A stretch of 64,000 nucleotides of DNA from Castellaniella sp040276085 (GTDB lineage Bacteria; Pseudomonadota; Gammaproteobacteria; Burkholderiales; Burkholderiaceae_B): contig NZ_JBELOK010000001.1 in NCBI RefSeq assembly GCF_040276085.1, positions 186,001 through 250,000 on the forward strand. Reading direction: 5' to 3'. The position numbers were made by a program, and so were the translations under genes. Positions 40,477-49,974 of the stretch are shown in pieces. The notes under the pieces were generated by a model. That model saw nothing but the letters and a program-made list of their open reading frames with translations, made no database searches and was not told where the DNA came from. How positions within the stretch are numbered: position 1 is the stretch's first letter; each line of letters starts with the position of its first letter.

Positions 40477-41916
40477 TTATTCGGGCGAACGGGTTTGCTG
40501 CAGCAGCGTATCTGGGGGAGGTTCGGTGCCCGTGTCCGGGGCATCCGGCAATACAGCATCGAGGCGCTGGACTTCGATGTCGGCATGCATGGGGTCGAGT
40601 GCCGGCAACTGTTTGTTGGCCTTGGAGGAAAGCTCGGCAAAGCGGTTAACCTTGCCATACAGGCCCTGCTGGCCTGCCACCGCAGTAACAGCACTGTTGT
40701 AATGCGTGCTGACAGTATTCAGCGTATTGCCCAATTTTTGCAGACGCTCTGCCACTACGGCCACTTGATTGTACAAGCCGCCCGCCATATCGCTGAGCGC
40801 CCGTGTTTGCTCGTTGGCCCGGGCCACCATCCACAGGTTGGCCACGGTTCTGAGAATGGGCATCAGTGTGGTGTGAGACACCAGAATCACATTACGCCCA
40901 TAGCCGTAGTCAAAAAGATCGCGGTTATGTTTCATTGCCTCGATGTAGGCGGGCTCGATCGGCATGAACATCAGCACAAAACTGGGGCTTTTCATGCCCA
41001 CCAAATTGCTGTAATCCTTGTGTGCGAGGTCGTCGATGTGATGCCTGACCGCCAGCACGTGCGCCGACAAGGCCGTTTCCCGCTCGGCATCGGTTTCCGC
41101 CGCAATGGCACGATCGTAATCCACCAGCGACACTTTGCTGTCGATGACCAGATGCTTGTCGTCGGGCAGCTTGATGATGAAGTCAGGCTGGCGCCGATGT
41201 CCGGATTCGTCCTGAAAGCTTGCCTGCGCCTGATAGTGATCGCCCTGCACCAGGCCGGCCAGCTGCAGGCTGCGCTCGAGCTGGATCTCACCCCAGTTGC
41301 CAGTGATTTTTTTCTCGCCTTTTAGCGCGGTCGCCAAAGTGTGCGCTTCAGCACTCATTTTCAGGCCGATATCCAGCACGCGCCGAATCTCGGCCCCCAA
41401 CTGGGTTTGCCCGCGTAGTGACGCGTCGTGAACTTCATTGACGCGCTTCTGAAAGCCTTCGATTTGCTCGCGAAACGGCCGCAGCAGGCCATCCAGGGAA
41501 GCCTGGCTGGTCTGTGCAAATGTTTTGCCTTTTTCTTCGAGCACCTGATTGGCGAGATTCTGGAATTCGGTGCGCAGACTGGCTCTGGACTGCTCGAAAC
41601 TGAGTTTCAGCTCTTCGATGAGTGCCAGTTTCTCGTGGTGCACGGCCTGCAACCGGGTGAGTTCGAGGTCTTGCTCTTGTGCCCTGGCCTGCCATTGGCC
41701 GGCTGCCTCACGCGCCGCAGCCAAATCAGCTTGATTCTGGCTGATCTGGCCAGCCTGGGCATCCAGCGTGGCTTGCAAGCGTACCTGCTCGTGGTGGGCC
41801 AACTGCGCCTGCTGGGATAATGCTACCAAACGCCGGCGCAATAGCCACCAGACAGACAAGCCGCCCGCCAGCAAGGCCAAAATCAACGCCAACACCACGT
41901 CTAAAGAAAACGACAT
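40477..41916 (-). CDS. rmuC: DNA recombination protein RmuC
   Basis: This 479-residue RmuC-family protein limits inverted-repeat recombination in E. coli and is thought to have a nuclease-like fold. It has an N-terminal membrane helix (about residues 6-25) and a long Gln/Leu coiled coil (about 35-150). The RmuC core contains LKGEKKITGNWGEIQLER, KLPDDKHLVIDSKVSL and MFMPIEPAYIEA. The start is the ATG at 41916 with AGGA upstream; the reading frame before it is not part of the family. Downstream, the leader hairpin precedes metN. Confidence 0.94.
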   Translation of the reverse strand: MSFSLDVVLALILALLAGGLSVWWLLRRRLVALSQQAQLAHHEQVRLQATLDAQAGQISQNQADLAAAREAAGQWQARAQEQDLELTRLQAVHHEKLALIEELKLSFEQSRASLRTEFQNLANQVLEEKGKTFAQTSQASLDGLLRPFREQIEGFQKRVNEVHDASLRGQTQLGAEIRRVLDIGLKMSAEAHTLATALKGEKKITGNWGEIQLERSLQLAGLVQGDHYQAQASFQDESGHRRQPDFIIKLPDDKHLVIDSKVSLVDYDRAIAAETDAERETALSAHVLAVRHHIDDLAHKDYSNLVGMKSPSFVLMFMPIEPAYIEAMKHNRDLFDYGYGRNVILVSHTTLMPILRTVANLWMVARANEQTRALSDMAGGLYNQVAVVAERLQKLGNTLNTVSTHYNSAVTAVAGQQGLYGKVNRFAELSSKANKQLPALDPMHADIEVQRLDAVLPDAPDTGTEPPPDTLLQQTRSPE

Positions 41917-42015
41917 CACGATACGATCCTGCGTCTGTCCAAGCAAACTGACATCATCGCACAGGCGGCCACGCAAAGGGACCATCGACGCATGCGCGCC
42001 GCCCTGGAAGTGCAC

Positions 42016-42990
42016 TCAGCCGATGGGCGTGATTTCCGTGCCTGGCCGTGCCTCGGATTGCATGCCATTGACTTCAACATCTACAAATTGGGCAACCGTA
42101 TTGCGGACATGCTGGTGCAAGCCACGGATCAGGCGCTGGGCACCGTCGGAGACCTCGTGCGAGCGTTGCGAGACCACCCCGATCCGATAATGGACATCGG
42201 CCCGCACAGGACGCAGCACCAGGCCCTCCAGCAAGTTGGCCTGCACGGTGAAGGGGTCAATCAGGGCCACACCCAGCCCGGCACGCACCATGGCCAGTGC
42301 CGTTTGCTGGCTGCCCACCTCGATGTGCCGTCGGGTACTGGCCGATGTGGCCTGAACCAGACGGTTGGTGAGGTGATAGCGCATCCGGTAACGCCCCAGC
42401 AAGGTGATGACATCGGTGTCGGTGAGGTTGTCCAGGTGCAGCATGTCGGTTGAGCTGGCCAGTGGATGGTGCGCAGGCAGCGCCAGCTGGCAAGGCGCCT
42501 GGCCACACCAATGCACCCGCAGGCCCTCGGTATCAATGGGCAGGTTGATCAGCGCAAAATCAGCACGACTGTTGAAGATGTCTTGTGGGGTGATTTCGTG
42601 GACGGCTTCTTCGACAACCATGGCCTGGTGAAAGACCGGATGCATTGGGTCGATAAAGGCCAGTGCCAATGGCAGAATGCTGCGCGCGAGGTCGGAGGTA
42701 ACCAAAATACGCAGGGGCCGCTGCTGGCCATTGCGCATCCCCAGCACCCGGCCTTCGAGCTGTTTCAGATCAGCCAAAATACCGCGGGCCTGCTGGTGGA
42801 ACTCGGCGCCGGATTCGGTGAGCGTGATGTTGGGCCGCGTACGCTCGAAGAGCACAAATCCGAGTTCGGCTTCGAGATCACTGATCTGGCGGCTGACAAC
42901 CGGTTGAGAGCGCCCCAGGAGACGGCCTGCCGCTGTGACGCTACCTGTACTGACGACTGCGTTCAGCGCCTCAAGTTGACGGATTTCCAT
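42016..42990 (-). CDS. LysR family transcriptional regulator
   Basis: This 324-residue regulator has an N-terminal winged helix-turn-helix (MEIRQLEALNAVV, TAAGRLLGRSQPVVSRQISDLE) and a C-terminal periplasmic-binding-like effector domain. The closest targets by position are panB (68 bp upstream, same strand) and rmuC (99 bp downstream). It is not divergent from any gene, so its regulon cannot be guessed from layout. The length is slightly above the 300-residue family mean. Confidence 0.92.
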   Translation of the reverse strand: MEIRQLEALNAVVSTGSVTAAGRLLGRSQPVVSRQISDLEAELGFVLFERTRPNITLTESGAEFHQQARGILADLKQLEGRVLGMRNGQQRPLRILVTSDLARSILPLALAFIDPMHPVFHQAMVVEEAVHEITPQDIFNSRADFALINLPIDTEGLRVHWCGQAPCQLALPAHHPLASSTDMLHLDNLTDTDVITLLGRYRMRYHLTNRLVQATSASTRRHIEVGSQQTALAMVRAGLGVALIDPFTVQANLLEGLVLRPVRADVHYRIGVVSQRSHEVSDGAQRLIRGLHQHVRNTVAQFVDVEVNGMQSEARPGTEITPIG

Positions 42991-43058
42991 ATCATTGCGA
43001 CGCGCATAAGCTCGGATCGAGGTGATCCGATTAAATTGAAACCATTGGTTTCATTATC

Positions 43059-43886
43059 TTAGCCTTTTCGCCGCACCCCAAAGCAGTGATCAAGCGTCGG
43101 AAATGTTTCCTGCCGCACAGATTGAGCATAATCGTGTGCTGCCTGGCGAATCACCTGGGCGGCATCGCCAAATTTTTGGGCAAATTTGGGGATGTGTTCA
43201 CCACTGAGGCCCAGGATATCTTCGGTAACCAGGATCTGCCCATCACAGGCAGGCGAAGCGCCAATGCCGATAGTGGGAATCTCAAGCGCTGCTGTGATCT
43301 CACGGGCCAGAGGCTCGCTGATACCCTCGAGCACCACCCCAAAGGCACCGGCCTGTGCGTGGGCCCGGGCGTCCGCAAGAATGCGCTGCGCTGCGGCAGC
43401 GTCCATCCCCTGCGCCTTGAAACCACCCATGGTGTTCATATACTGGGGCATCAACCCCACATGCGCCAGCACGGGAATCCCCCGTTCGACCAGAAATCTT
43501 GTGGTGTCTGCAAGCACCTGTCCACCTTCGAGCTTGACCCCCGACACCCCGCTGGCGGCGATCATGGAAGCCGCCTGGGCAAAAGCCTGCTGCGGGGATT
43601 GTTGATAACTGCCAAAGGGCATGTCCACAATCACGCAGGCTTTCTCGGTGGCGCGCACCACGGCAGCCGCATGCGCGGCCAGGGTGTCGGCGGTGATAGA
43701 CAGCGTATCGGGTAATGCGTACCCCACCATTGCGGTGGAGTCGCCCACCAGAATCATGTCGACGACCTCATCCAGCAAGCGCGCGATGGGCGCGATGTAT
43801 GCCGTGAGCGCGGCAATTTTGCGTGAGCCTTTGTAAGCCATCAACTGAGGCACCGTGACGCGTTGCCCCCTACTATGTACACTCAT
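43059..43886 (-). CDS. panB: 3-methyl-2-oxobutanoate hydroxymethyltransferase
   Basis: This 275-residue TIM-barrel enzyme adds a hydroxymethyl group to ketoisovalerate, the first step of pantothenate synthesis. It has the metal-binding LVGDSTAMVGYA, VDMPFGSYQ, and HVGLMPQYMNTMGGFKAQG, the PanB signature. Pantothenate synthetase panC, the usual neighbour, is not present here. TCCGGAG precedes the ATG. The start is separated by only 35 bp from the divergent aldo/keto reductase. Confidence 0.94.
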   Translation of the reverse strand: MSVHSRGQRVTVPQLMAYKGSRKIAALTAYIAPIARLLDEVVDMILVGDSTAMVGYALPDTLSITADTLAAHAAAVVRATEKACVIVDMPFGSYQQSPQQAFAQAASMIAASGVSGVKLEGGQVLADTTRFLVERGIPVLAHVGLMPQYMNTMGGFKAQGMDAAAAQRILADARAHAQAGAFGVVLEGISEPLAREITAALEIPTIGIGASPACDGQILVTEDILGLSGEHIPKFAQKFGDAAQVIRQAAHDYAQSVRQETFPTLDHCFGVRRKG

Positions 43887-43921
43887 TGATCTACTCCGGA
43901 TAAAGATTCATGGAGACTACC

Positions 43922-44764
43922 ATGGCAAGCAATCAGCCGTACCTGACCTTTCACGATGGGCGCCGCATCCCGCAATTGGGTCTGGGCACCTGGAAACTCA
44001 CGGGCGAGGCCACTGTTCCCGCCATCAAGGCAGCAGTCGAAACCGGCTATCGTGCCATCGATACTGCCTACATCTACGGCAACGAAACCGAGGTGGGCCA
44101 GGGCATCGCCCAGTGCGGGGTGCCCCGTGAAGAACTGTTTATCACCACCAAGCTTTGGAACAACCGCCACCACCGGGAAGATGCCAAGCAGGCACTGCAA
44201 GAAAGCCTCGACCGACTGCAACTGGATTATGTCGATCTGTTCATGATCCATTGGCCGGTACCCAAAGAAAACCACTACCTCGACGCCTGGGAAGCCTTGA
44301 TCCAGTTGCACGATGATGGGCGGGCAAAATCAATCGGCGTGTGCAATTTTCAGATGGAACACCTGCAGCAGTTGCTGGACAAAACGGGCGTGCTGCCTGT
44401 CGTTAACCAGATCGAACTGCATCCCTACCTGCAACAAACCGCACTTAGCGCTTACCACGACGATCACGGCATCCTCACCCAGGCCTGGAGCCCTCTGGGG
44501 CAGGGTCAGATACTGCAAGACCCGGTGATTCTCGAAATTGCGCATCAGGCTCAGGCATCGCCCGCACAAGTGGTCTTGCGCTGGCATATGCAAAAAAGGC
44601 ATATCGCGATCCCCAAATCAGCGCACCCCGAACGCATCCGGGAAAACTTCAATATCTGGAGCCTGCTTCTGGATGACGCCACCATGCAACGCATTGCCGG
44701 CCTGGATAATGAGACCGGCCGGATCGGCCCCGATCCCGATCGGTTTCATGTGATGAAAGGCTAA
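43922..44764 (+). CDS. Aldo/keto reductase (2,5-diketo-D-gluconate reductase-like)
   Basis: This 280-residue NADPH-dependent reductase has the AKR catalytic tetrad. Asp and Tyr lie in GYRAIDTAYIYGNE, the lysine in FITTKLWN, and the histidine in FMIHWPVP. IAIPKSAHPERIREN is the cofactor-binding signature. Close in pattern to DkgA/DkgB, which also reduce methylglyoxal and beta-keto esters. I use the ATG at 43922 because GGAG lies six bases before it; an in-frame ATG at 43910 lacks such a site. Confidence 0.92.
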   Translation: MASNQPYLTFHDGRRIPQLGLGTWKLTGEATVPAIKAAVETGYRAIDTAYIYGNETEVGQGIAQCGVPREELFITTKLWNNRHHREDAKQALQESLDRLQLDYVDLFMIHWPVPKENHYLDAWEALIQLHDDGRAKSIGVCNFQMEHLQQLLDKTGVLPVVNQIELHPYLQQTALSAYHDDHGILTQAWSPLGQGQILQDPVILEIAHQAQASPAQVVLRWHMQKRHIAIPKSAHPERIRENFNIWSLLLDDATMQRIAGLDNETGRIGPDPDRFHVMKG

Positions 44765-44798
44765 AAAAACAGGCAACAGGCCTTGCAGCCTGTTGCCT
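44763..44798. terminator. Bidirectional terminator between aldo/keto reductase and acnA
   Basis: AGGCAACAGG (44771-44780) and CCTGTTGCCT (44789-44798) form a perfect 10 bp stem with an eight-base loop. On the minus strand it runs into seven T residues, a strong intrinsic terminator for acnA. On the plus strand it directly follows the reductase stop, with only TATA downstream. Confidence 0.9.
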
Positions 44799-44849
44799 TA
44801 TACCCGCAGCAAACAGAGGCCATCCCCTGTTTGCCCTGCTGGCGCCCGA

Positions 44850-47525
44850 TTAATGCAACAGCTGCCGGATGGCGTACTGCAAGATCCCACCGTGGCGGTA
44901 GTAGGCGGCTTCGCTGGGCGTATCGATACGCACCAGCGCGTCGAATTCGACATCACCCGCTTTGACGTGCACGGTTTTGGGCGTCTTGCCGTCGTTGAAA
45001 GCCTCGATACCGGTGATCTCGAAGGTTTCTTTGCCCCGCAGGCCCAGCGTATCGGCGTTTTGGCCCTCTGGGAACTGTAGCGGCAACACACCCATGCCGA
45101 TCAGGTTCGAGCGGTGGATACGCTCGTAGGATTCGGCAACGACCGCACGAACACCCAGCAGAACGGTGCCTTTGGCAGCCCAGTCTCGGGAAGAGCCCGA
45201 GCCATACTCTTTGCCTGCCAGAATCACCAGCGGGATACCCGCCTTTTGGTAGTTTTGCGAAGCGTCAAAGATCGTGGACACCGGCGCGCCATCCTGGGTG
45301 AAGTCGCGTGTCCAGCCGCCCTCTGTGTCGGGCGCGATCTGGTTGCGCAGCCGCACGTTGGCAAACGTGCCACGGATCATCACCTCGTGGTTGCCCCGAC
45401 GGGAGCCATACGAGTTGAAATCCTTGGGTGCGACCCCTTTGGCCTGCAGGTATTTGGCTGCCGGAGAATCTTTGGCAATGGAACCCGCCGGGCTGATGTG
45501 ATCGGTAGTGACGGAATCGCCCAGTTTGGCCAGCACGCGGGCGCCCCGGATATCGTGGACGGGGTCCGGGGCCTGCTGCATGCCCTCGAAGTAAGGCGGA
45601 TTACGCACATAGGTGGATTGGTCATCCCAGCCATACAGCCCGCCCTCGGGCGTAGGCAGGCCGCGCCAGGCATCATTGCCCGCGAACACATCCGAGTAAC
45701 CCTTTTTGTACATGTCGGCGGTGATGGATGACTGAATGATTTCCTGGATTTCCTGGCTGGTGGGCCAGAGATCCCGCAAGAACACATCCTTGCCATCGGT
45801 ATCCTTGCCCAGCGGCGTTTTATAGAGATCGAAATCCATCGACCCGGCCAAGGCGTAAGCCACCACCAGAGGGGGTGACATCAGGTAGTTCATCTTCACT
45901 TCAGAGTGAATCCGGCCCTCGAAGTTGCGGTTGCCCGACAAGACCGACGTAACAGCGAGATCGTTGGCCTGCACGGCTTCGGAGACTTCGGGGATGAGCG
46001 GGCCGGAGTTACCGATGCAGGTGGTGCAGCCGTAACCCACCAGATTGAAGCCTAGTTGCTCGAGGTAAGGCGTCAGGCCGGACTTCTCGAAGTAATCGGT
46101 GACCACGCGGGATCCGGGGGCAAGGGATGTCTTGACCCAGGGTTTGCGCTTGAGGCCACGCTCGACCGCTTTTTTGGCCAACAGGCCCGCAGCCATCATG
46201 ACTGCCGGATTGGACGTATTGGTACAGGAGGTAATGGCAGCAATGGCCACTGCGCCGTGATCGATCTGAAAATCGACGCCGTCGCCCATATGCACGCTGG
46301 CCGGATTGGACTTGGGCGAACCTGGCAAGGCGGCCAGGGATTTTTGGAACGAAGGCTTGGATTCGGTCAGCAGGATGCGATCCTGGGGACGCTTGGGGCC
46401 GGCAATGGACGGCACCACAGTAGCCAGGTCGAGCTCGAGCTGCTCGGAATACACGGGCTCGTGGTTGGGGTCGTGCCAGAGACCCTGGGCTTTGGCATAG
46501 GCCTCGACCAAAGCCACCTGCTCGTCTGAGCGACCAGTGAAACGCATGTAATTGAGGGTTTCATCGTCAATCGGGAAGATCGAGATGGTGGAGCCGTATT
46601 CGGGGCTCATGTTGCCGATGGTGGCACGATTGGCCAGCGGTACCGCGGCCACACCCGGGCCAAAGAACTCGACAAACTTGCCCACCACACCGTGCTTGCG
46701 CAGCATATCGGTGATTGTAAGGACGAGGTCGGTGGCCGTGGTGCCTTCGGGCAGTGCGCCCGACAGCTTGAAGCCCACCACACGGGGAATCAGCATGGAA
46801 ATTGGTTGGCCCAGCATGGCGGCTTCGGCCTCGATGCCACCAACCCCCCAGGCAACCACGCCCAGGCCATTGACCATTGGCGTGTGCGAATCGGTGCCGA
46901 CACAGGTGTCCGGATAGGCTTCGGTGCCACCATCCACCTGACGGGTAAACACGCCACGGGCCAGGTGCTCGAGGTTGACCTGGTGCACGATACCGGTACT
47001 GGGAGGCACAACACGGAAGCCGTCGAAGGCGGTTTGCCCCCAGCGCAGAAACTTGTAGCGCTCGACGTTGCGCTGGTATTCGATCTCGACGTTGCGACGG
47101 TAGGAGTCGTTGTGTCCGAAATCATCCACGATGACGGAGTGGTCGATGACCAGTTCTACCGGTGCCAGGGGATTGATACGCTCGGGGTCTCCCCCCAGGG
47201 CTTGCATGGCTTCGCGCATCGCGGCCAGATCCACCACGGCGGGCACACCAGTGAAATCCTGCAGGATGACGCGGGCAGGCGTAAAGGAGATTTCACGGTT
47301 GGGTTGTGCTTTGGGATCCCAGGACGCCAGGGCACGGATGTCGTCGGCAGTGACATCACCGCCGTCTTCGGTGCGCAAAAGATTTTCGAGCAGGATTTTC
47401 AGGCCATAGGGCAGGCGTGACGTGTCGAGCCCGTGGTCTTTCAGGGCCCCAAGCCGGTAGATATGATAGGGCTTACCCCCCACATCCAGGGTAGAGCGTG
47501 CGCCAAAACTATTTGGGTGAGCCAT
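44850..47525 (-). CDS. acnA: Aconitate hydratase AcnA
   Basis: This 891-residue 4Fe-4S enzyme isomerises citrate to isocitrate in the TCA cycle. IRP1/AcnA-type features include GTDSHTPMVNGLGVV, a cluster cysteine in AITSCTNTSNPAVM and the pair in GCTTCIGNSGPL. The C-terminal swivel domain has GKEYGSGSSRDWAAKG. The ATG at 47525 is chosen for its GGAGG site; the upstream extension is not conserved. It stands alone with its own terminator. A perfect FNR-type palindrome lies about 180 bp before the start. Confidence 0.96.
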   Translation of the reverse strand: MAHPNSFGARSTLDVGGKPYHIYRLGALKDHGLDTSRLPYGLKILLENLLRTEDGGDVTADDIRALASWDPKAQPNREISFTPARVILQDFTGVPAVVDLAAMREAMQALGGDPERINPLAPVELVIDHSVIVDDFGHNDSYRRNVEIEYQRNVERYKFLRWGQTAFDGFRVVPPSTGIVHQVNLEHLARGVFTRQVDGGTEAYPDTCVGTDSHTPMVNGLGVVAWGVGGIEAEAAMLGQPISMLIPRVVGFKLSGALPEGTTATDLVLTITDMLRKHGVVGKFVEFFGPGVAAVPLANRATIGNMSPEYGSTISIFPIDDETLNYMRFTGRSDEQVALVEAYAKAQGLWHDPNHEPVYSEQLELDLATVVPSIAGPKRPQDRILLTESKPSFQKSLAALPGSPKSNPASVHMGDGVDFQIDHGAVAIAAITSCTNTSNPAVMMAAGLLAKKAVERGLKRKPWVKTSLAPGSRVVTDYFEKSGLTPYLEQLGFNLVGYGCTTCIGNSGPLIPEVSEAVQANDLAVTSVLSGNRNFEGRIHSEVKMNYLMSPPLVVAYALAGSMDFDLYKTPLGKDTDGKDVFLRDLWPTSQEIQEIIQSSITADMYKKGYSDVFAGNDAWRGLPTPEGGLYGWDDQSTYVRNPPYFEGMQQAPDPVHDIRGARVLAKLGDSVTTDHISPAGSIAKDSPAAKYLQAKGVAPKDFNSYGSRRGNHEVMIRGTFANVRLRNQIAPDTEGGWTRDFTQDGAPVSTIFDASQNYQKAGIPLVILAGKEYGSGSSRDWAAKGTVLLGVRAVVAESYERIHRSNLIGMGVLPLQFPEGQNADTLGLRGKETFEITGIEAFNDGKTPKTVHVKAGDVEFDALVRIDTPSEAAYYRHGGILQYAIRQLLH

Positions 47526-47701
47526 TGCAAGTCCTCCGATCAAATACACTGTAGCCAGCCTGCACTGCGAAAGCGCGGCTGGCCTGATAAAAACCATCTT
47601 ACACGCATCGGTACAGGGTCTCCATCCCTGCCCTGCCAAAAAAAGGGCTATAGGAAGGCGGCAAGTGACCATAGCACCCACGGCACAATTGTCCGTAAAA
47701 A

Positions 47702-47715
47702 TTGATTCTTATCAA
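47702..47715. promoter_or_regulatory. FNR/Anr-type binding palindrome
   Basis: TTGATTCTTATCAA is an exact match to the FNR/Anr consensus TTGAT-N4-ATCAA. It lies in the divergent region between acnA (about 180 bp) and the FmdE-like gene (about 100 bp). On the minus strand a poor TGCTAT -10 candidate lies about 25 bp after it; no good -10 is seen on the plus strand. A partial resemblance to Fur-box hexamers leaves iron control as the alternative. Confidence 0.55.
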
Positions 47716-47816
47716 GGATACCCGCTGGACAAACCCGACACACGACAGGGTCAAACAGCCATTGTGCCCCGCAGGATGCCTACACTGGGATTTTGCGAAT
47801 TCTCGGAGTCCACGCC

Positions 47817-48440
47817 ATGGCGTTTCCCGCATTCTTTCATGAAGCCCCCCGGATTGTCCTGCACGATCCACTTGCCCAGATGCTGGGAGCGTCGGATGAT
47901 GGGCAAATCGAATACGGCTACGAAGACGCCGTGCGGCTGGCCGGTCACTCCTGCCCTACCGTTGCCGGCGCCTGGCTGATGACGGTCAAGGCACTGCAAG
48001 CCCTATATCCGGATTCACTGCCCCAGCGCGGCGACATTCTTGTCGAGTTTGCTGACGAAGCCACCAATGGGGTCACTGGCGTCATTGCCAATGTGGTGTG
48101 CCTGATTACCGGCGCAACCACCGATACCGGCTTCAAAGGGCTGGCCGGCCAGCACGACCGCCGCTATCTGCTGAAATTCGACCAATCCATGGCGGGCGAG
48201 ATCCGCTTTACCCGCCGCGACACCGGCACCAGCGTCGAGGTTTCATATAGTGCCCAAGGGGTGCCGGGCTCGCCGGCCGCCATGCCCCTGCTGCAACGGA
48301 TACTGTCCGGACAAGCCGACGCTGCCCAGCAGCAAGAATTTGGCGCACTCTGGCAAGACCGCGTACGCCGTATCCTTGAGGCACACGATCAGCCCGGCCT
48401 GGTCTCGCTGAGCTGGGTAAAGTCAGCTGCCCACGCCTGA
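47817..48440 (+). CDS. FmdE-like protein
   Basis: This 207-residue protein carries the conserved FmdE-type motif LAGHSCPTVAGAW (H44, C46 in a GH.CP pattern), followed by a mixed alpha-beta domain (DILVEFADEATNGVTGVIAN) and a C-terminal helical part. FmdE domains were named from formylmethanofuran dehydrogenase operons, but bacteria with no methanofuran carry them with unknown roles, often assumed to bind metal. The start at 47817 has GGAG eight bases before it. It converges with the diguanylate cyclase gene (7 bp gap). No partner gene is next to it. Confidence 0.75.
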   Translation: MAFPAFFHEAPRIVLHDPLAQMLGASDDGQIEYGYEDAVRLAGHSCPTVAGAWLMTVKALQALYPDSLPQRGDILVEFADEATNGVTGVIANVVCLITGATTDTGFKGLAGQHDRRYLLKFDQSMAGEIRFTRRDTGTSVEVSYSAQGVPGSPAAMPLLQRILSGQADAAQQQEFGALWQDRVRRILEAHDQPGLVSLSWVKSAAHA

Positions 48441-48447
48441 TTGATCT

Positions 48448-49974
48448 TCAAGCCCCCCCTGCCGCTTCACGCGGCGGGTCGGCCTCGGCCGCCTCATCCT
48501 GACGGCGGCCGTGCTGCTGGTAATACGCCAGCTTGTCGGCATACATGGCCTCGTCGGCCTGCTTCATGGCGGCTTCCAGCCGACTGGGATCGCGACACAC
48601 TGCCATCCCTACTGAAACAGTCAGGGGCGCCCCACTGTAATACTGATTGTTCAGCTCGATCAGCGAGCGGATGTTATCCAGAACCGCTTGCGCGGCGGGT
48701 TCTTCCGTGCCGGGCAGGATCACCATGAATTCGTCGCCCCCAATGCGTGCCGCATGCCCGGGACGATCCACCACCTTGTTAAGCACTTCGCCCATCCTGC
48801 GCAGGAGATCGTCACCCGCACTGTGGCCAGACTCGTCGTTGGTACGCTTGAGGTTATTGAGGTCCAGCGCAATCATGGCTACCGGCGCCGTGTGTTTGCG
48901 GGCCAGGCGGCTTAGCTCATCCACAAAATAAGAACGGTTTTTCAGCTGTGTCAGTACATCGTGCTGGCCCAGGTATTCGAGGTAGGCTTCGGCCTTTTTG
49001 CGTGCCGTGATGTCGGTAAGGGATACCAGTACCTTCGACCAGGTCTCCTCGCACCCCTGAAACACCGACAATTGCAGATGGATATACATGACATCCCCCT
49101 GCACCGTACGGTTTTGCACCTCGCGCTGATGGAACAGCCGGCCATCCCAGAGGTCGAGCAACTGTTCGGCAAACGAGACATGCGCCTCATCGCTGAAAAT
49201 ATCGCTTAACCGCGACAAGAGCTCGGCATGTGACGAGGCTTTGTACATCTTGAGCGTGTAATCGTTGACGTCCAGCACCCGGATTTCCTGCATGCAGCGA
49301 TAGACGAACTCGGGATGCACATCCAGGAAAGTACGAAAATCAGTAACCCCTATTTTGCGAAGCTCGGCAAACAGGCACCGGATGGCGCTGAAATCTTCGA
49401 CCCACAAAGAGACAGGGGCCTGCTGAAAAAACTCACGAGCATCCCGGGCGCTGTTTTGTGCCTGGCGTTTCAGATTCTGCAGCTCGGTGACATCTTCCAT
49501 GGTGACCAGAACACGATCCCAGGGGTGTGCCACATCGGCCAGTACAACCCCCTTGAGAGAAAGATCCAGCCGTTTTCCGGTGAGTGTGTAGTTGACGGTA
49601 AGGCCATGAAACTGGTTTTTACCCTGCCAGAGCTGGTCGAGTTCTTCGAGGAAGCCATCCAGCATGTCGTCGCGTAGCACATCTGGCAGGCGCGCCATCA
49701 GAATCTCTTGAGACTCAGCCTGATAGAGATCGAGCGTTTGCTGATTGACGTGCAATACCCGCATCAACCCTGCGCACTCAGCGAGATTGTCACGATCATG
49801 TTGCAGCCAGGCCCGCAGATCCTTGACGCCAGCATCACGCAATTGCTGAAACTTGTCGTACAGCGCGCTGTAGTCTTCAAGCCAGAAAGCCATGGGGGAG
49901 GCCTGAAATAAATCCGGCAGCTGGGTGCCGGGCTCATTGCAGGGCTGTGAATCAGGGGGCGCCTGCGTATTCAT
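48448..49974 (-). CDS. Diguanylate cyclase with duplicated PAS-type sensor domains
   Basis: This 508-residue soluble protein has two homologous PAS-type modules (about residues 24-175 and 180-330). Both begin with parallel text: SPMAFWLEDYSALYDKF and APVSLWVEDFSAIRCLF. A GGDEF domain follows, with the active-site RIGGDEF at residues 411-416 and LDLNNLKRTNDESGHSAGDD. The cyclase site is intact, so c-di-GMP synthesis is expected. The inhibitory I-site upstream reads RPGH, not RxxD, so product inhibition may be lost. No membrane helix is present, so it should sense a cytoplasmic signal. The last 25 residues are a charged tail. Confidence 0.92.
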   Translation of the reverse strand: MNTQAPPDSQPCNEPGTQLPDLFQASPMAFWLEDYSALYDKFQQLRDAGVKDLRAWLQHDRDNLAECAGLMRVLHVNQQTLDLYQAESQEILMARLPDVLRDDMLDGFLEELDQLWQGKNQFHGLTVNYTLTGKRLDLSLKGVVLADVAHPWDRVLVTMEDVTELQNLKRQAQNSARDAREFFQQAPVSLWVEDFSAIRCLFAELRKIGVTDFRTFLDVHPEFVYRCMQEIRVLDVNDYTLKMYKASSHAELLSRLSDIFSDEAHVSFAEQLLDLWDGRLFHQREVQNRTVQGDVMYIHLQLSVFQGCEETWSKVLVSLTDITARKKAEAYLEYLGQHDVLTQLKNRSYFVDELSRLARKHTAPVAMIALDLNNLKRTNDESGHSAGDDLLRRMGEVLNKVVDRPGHAARIGGDEFMVILPGTEEPAAQAVLDNIRSLIELNNQYYSGAPLTVSVGMAVCRDPSRLEAAMKQADEAMYADKLAYYQQHGRRQDEAAEADPPREAAGGA

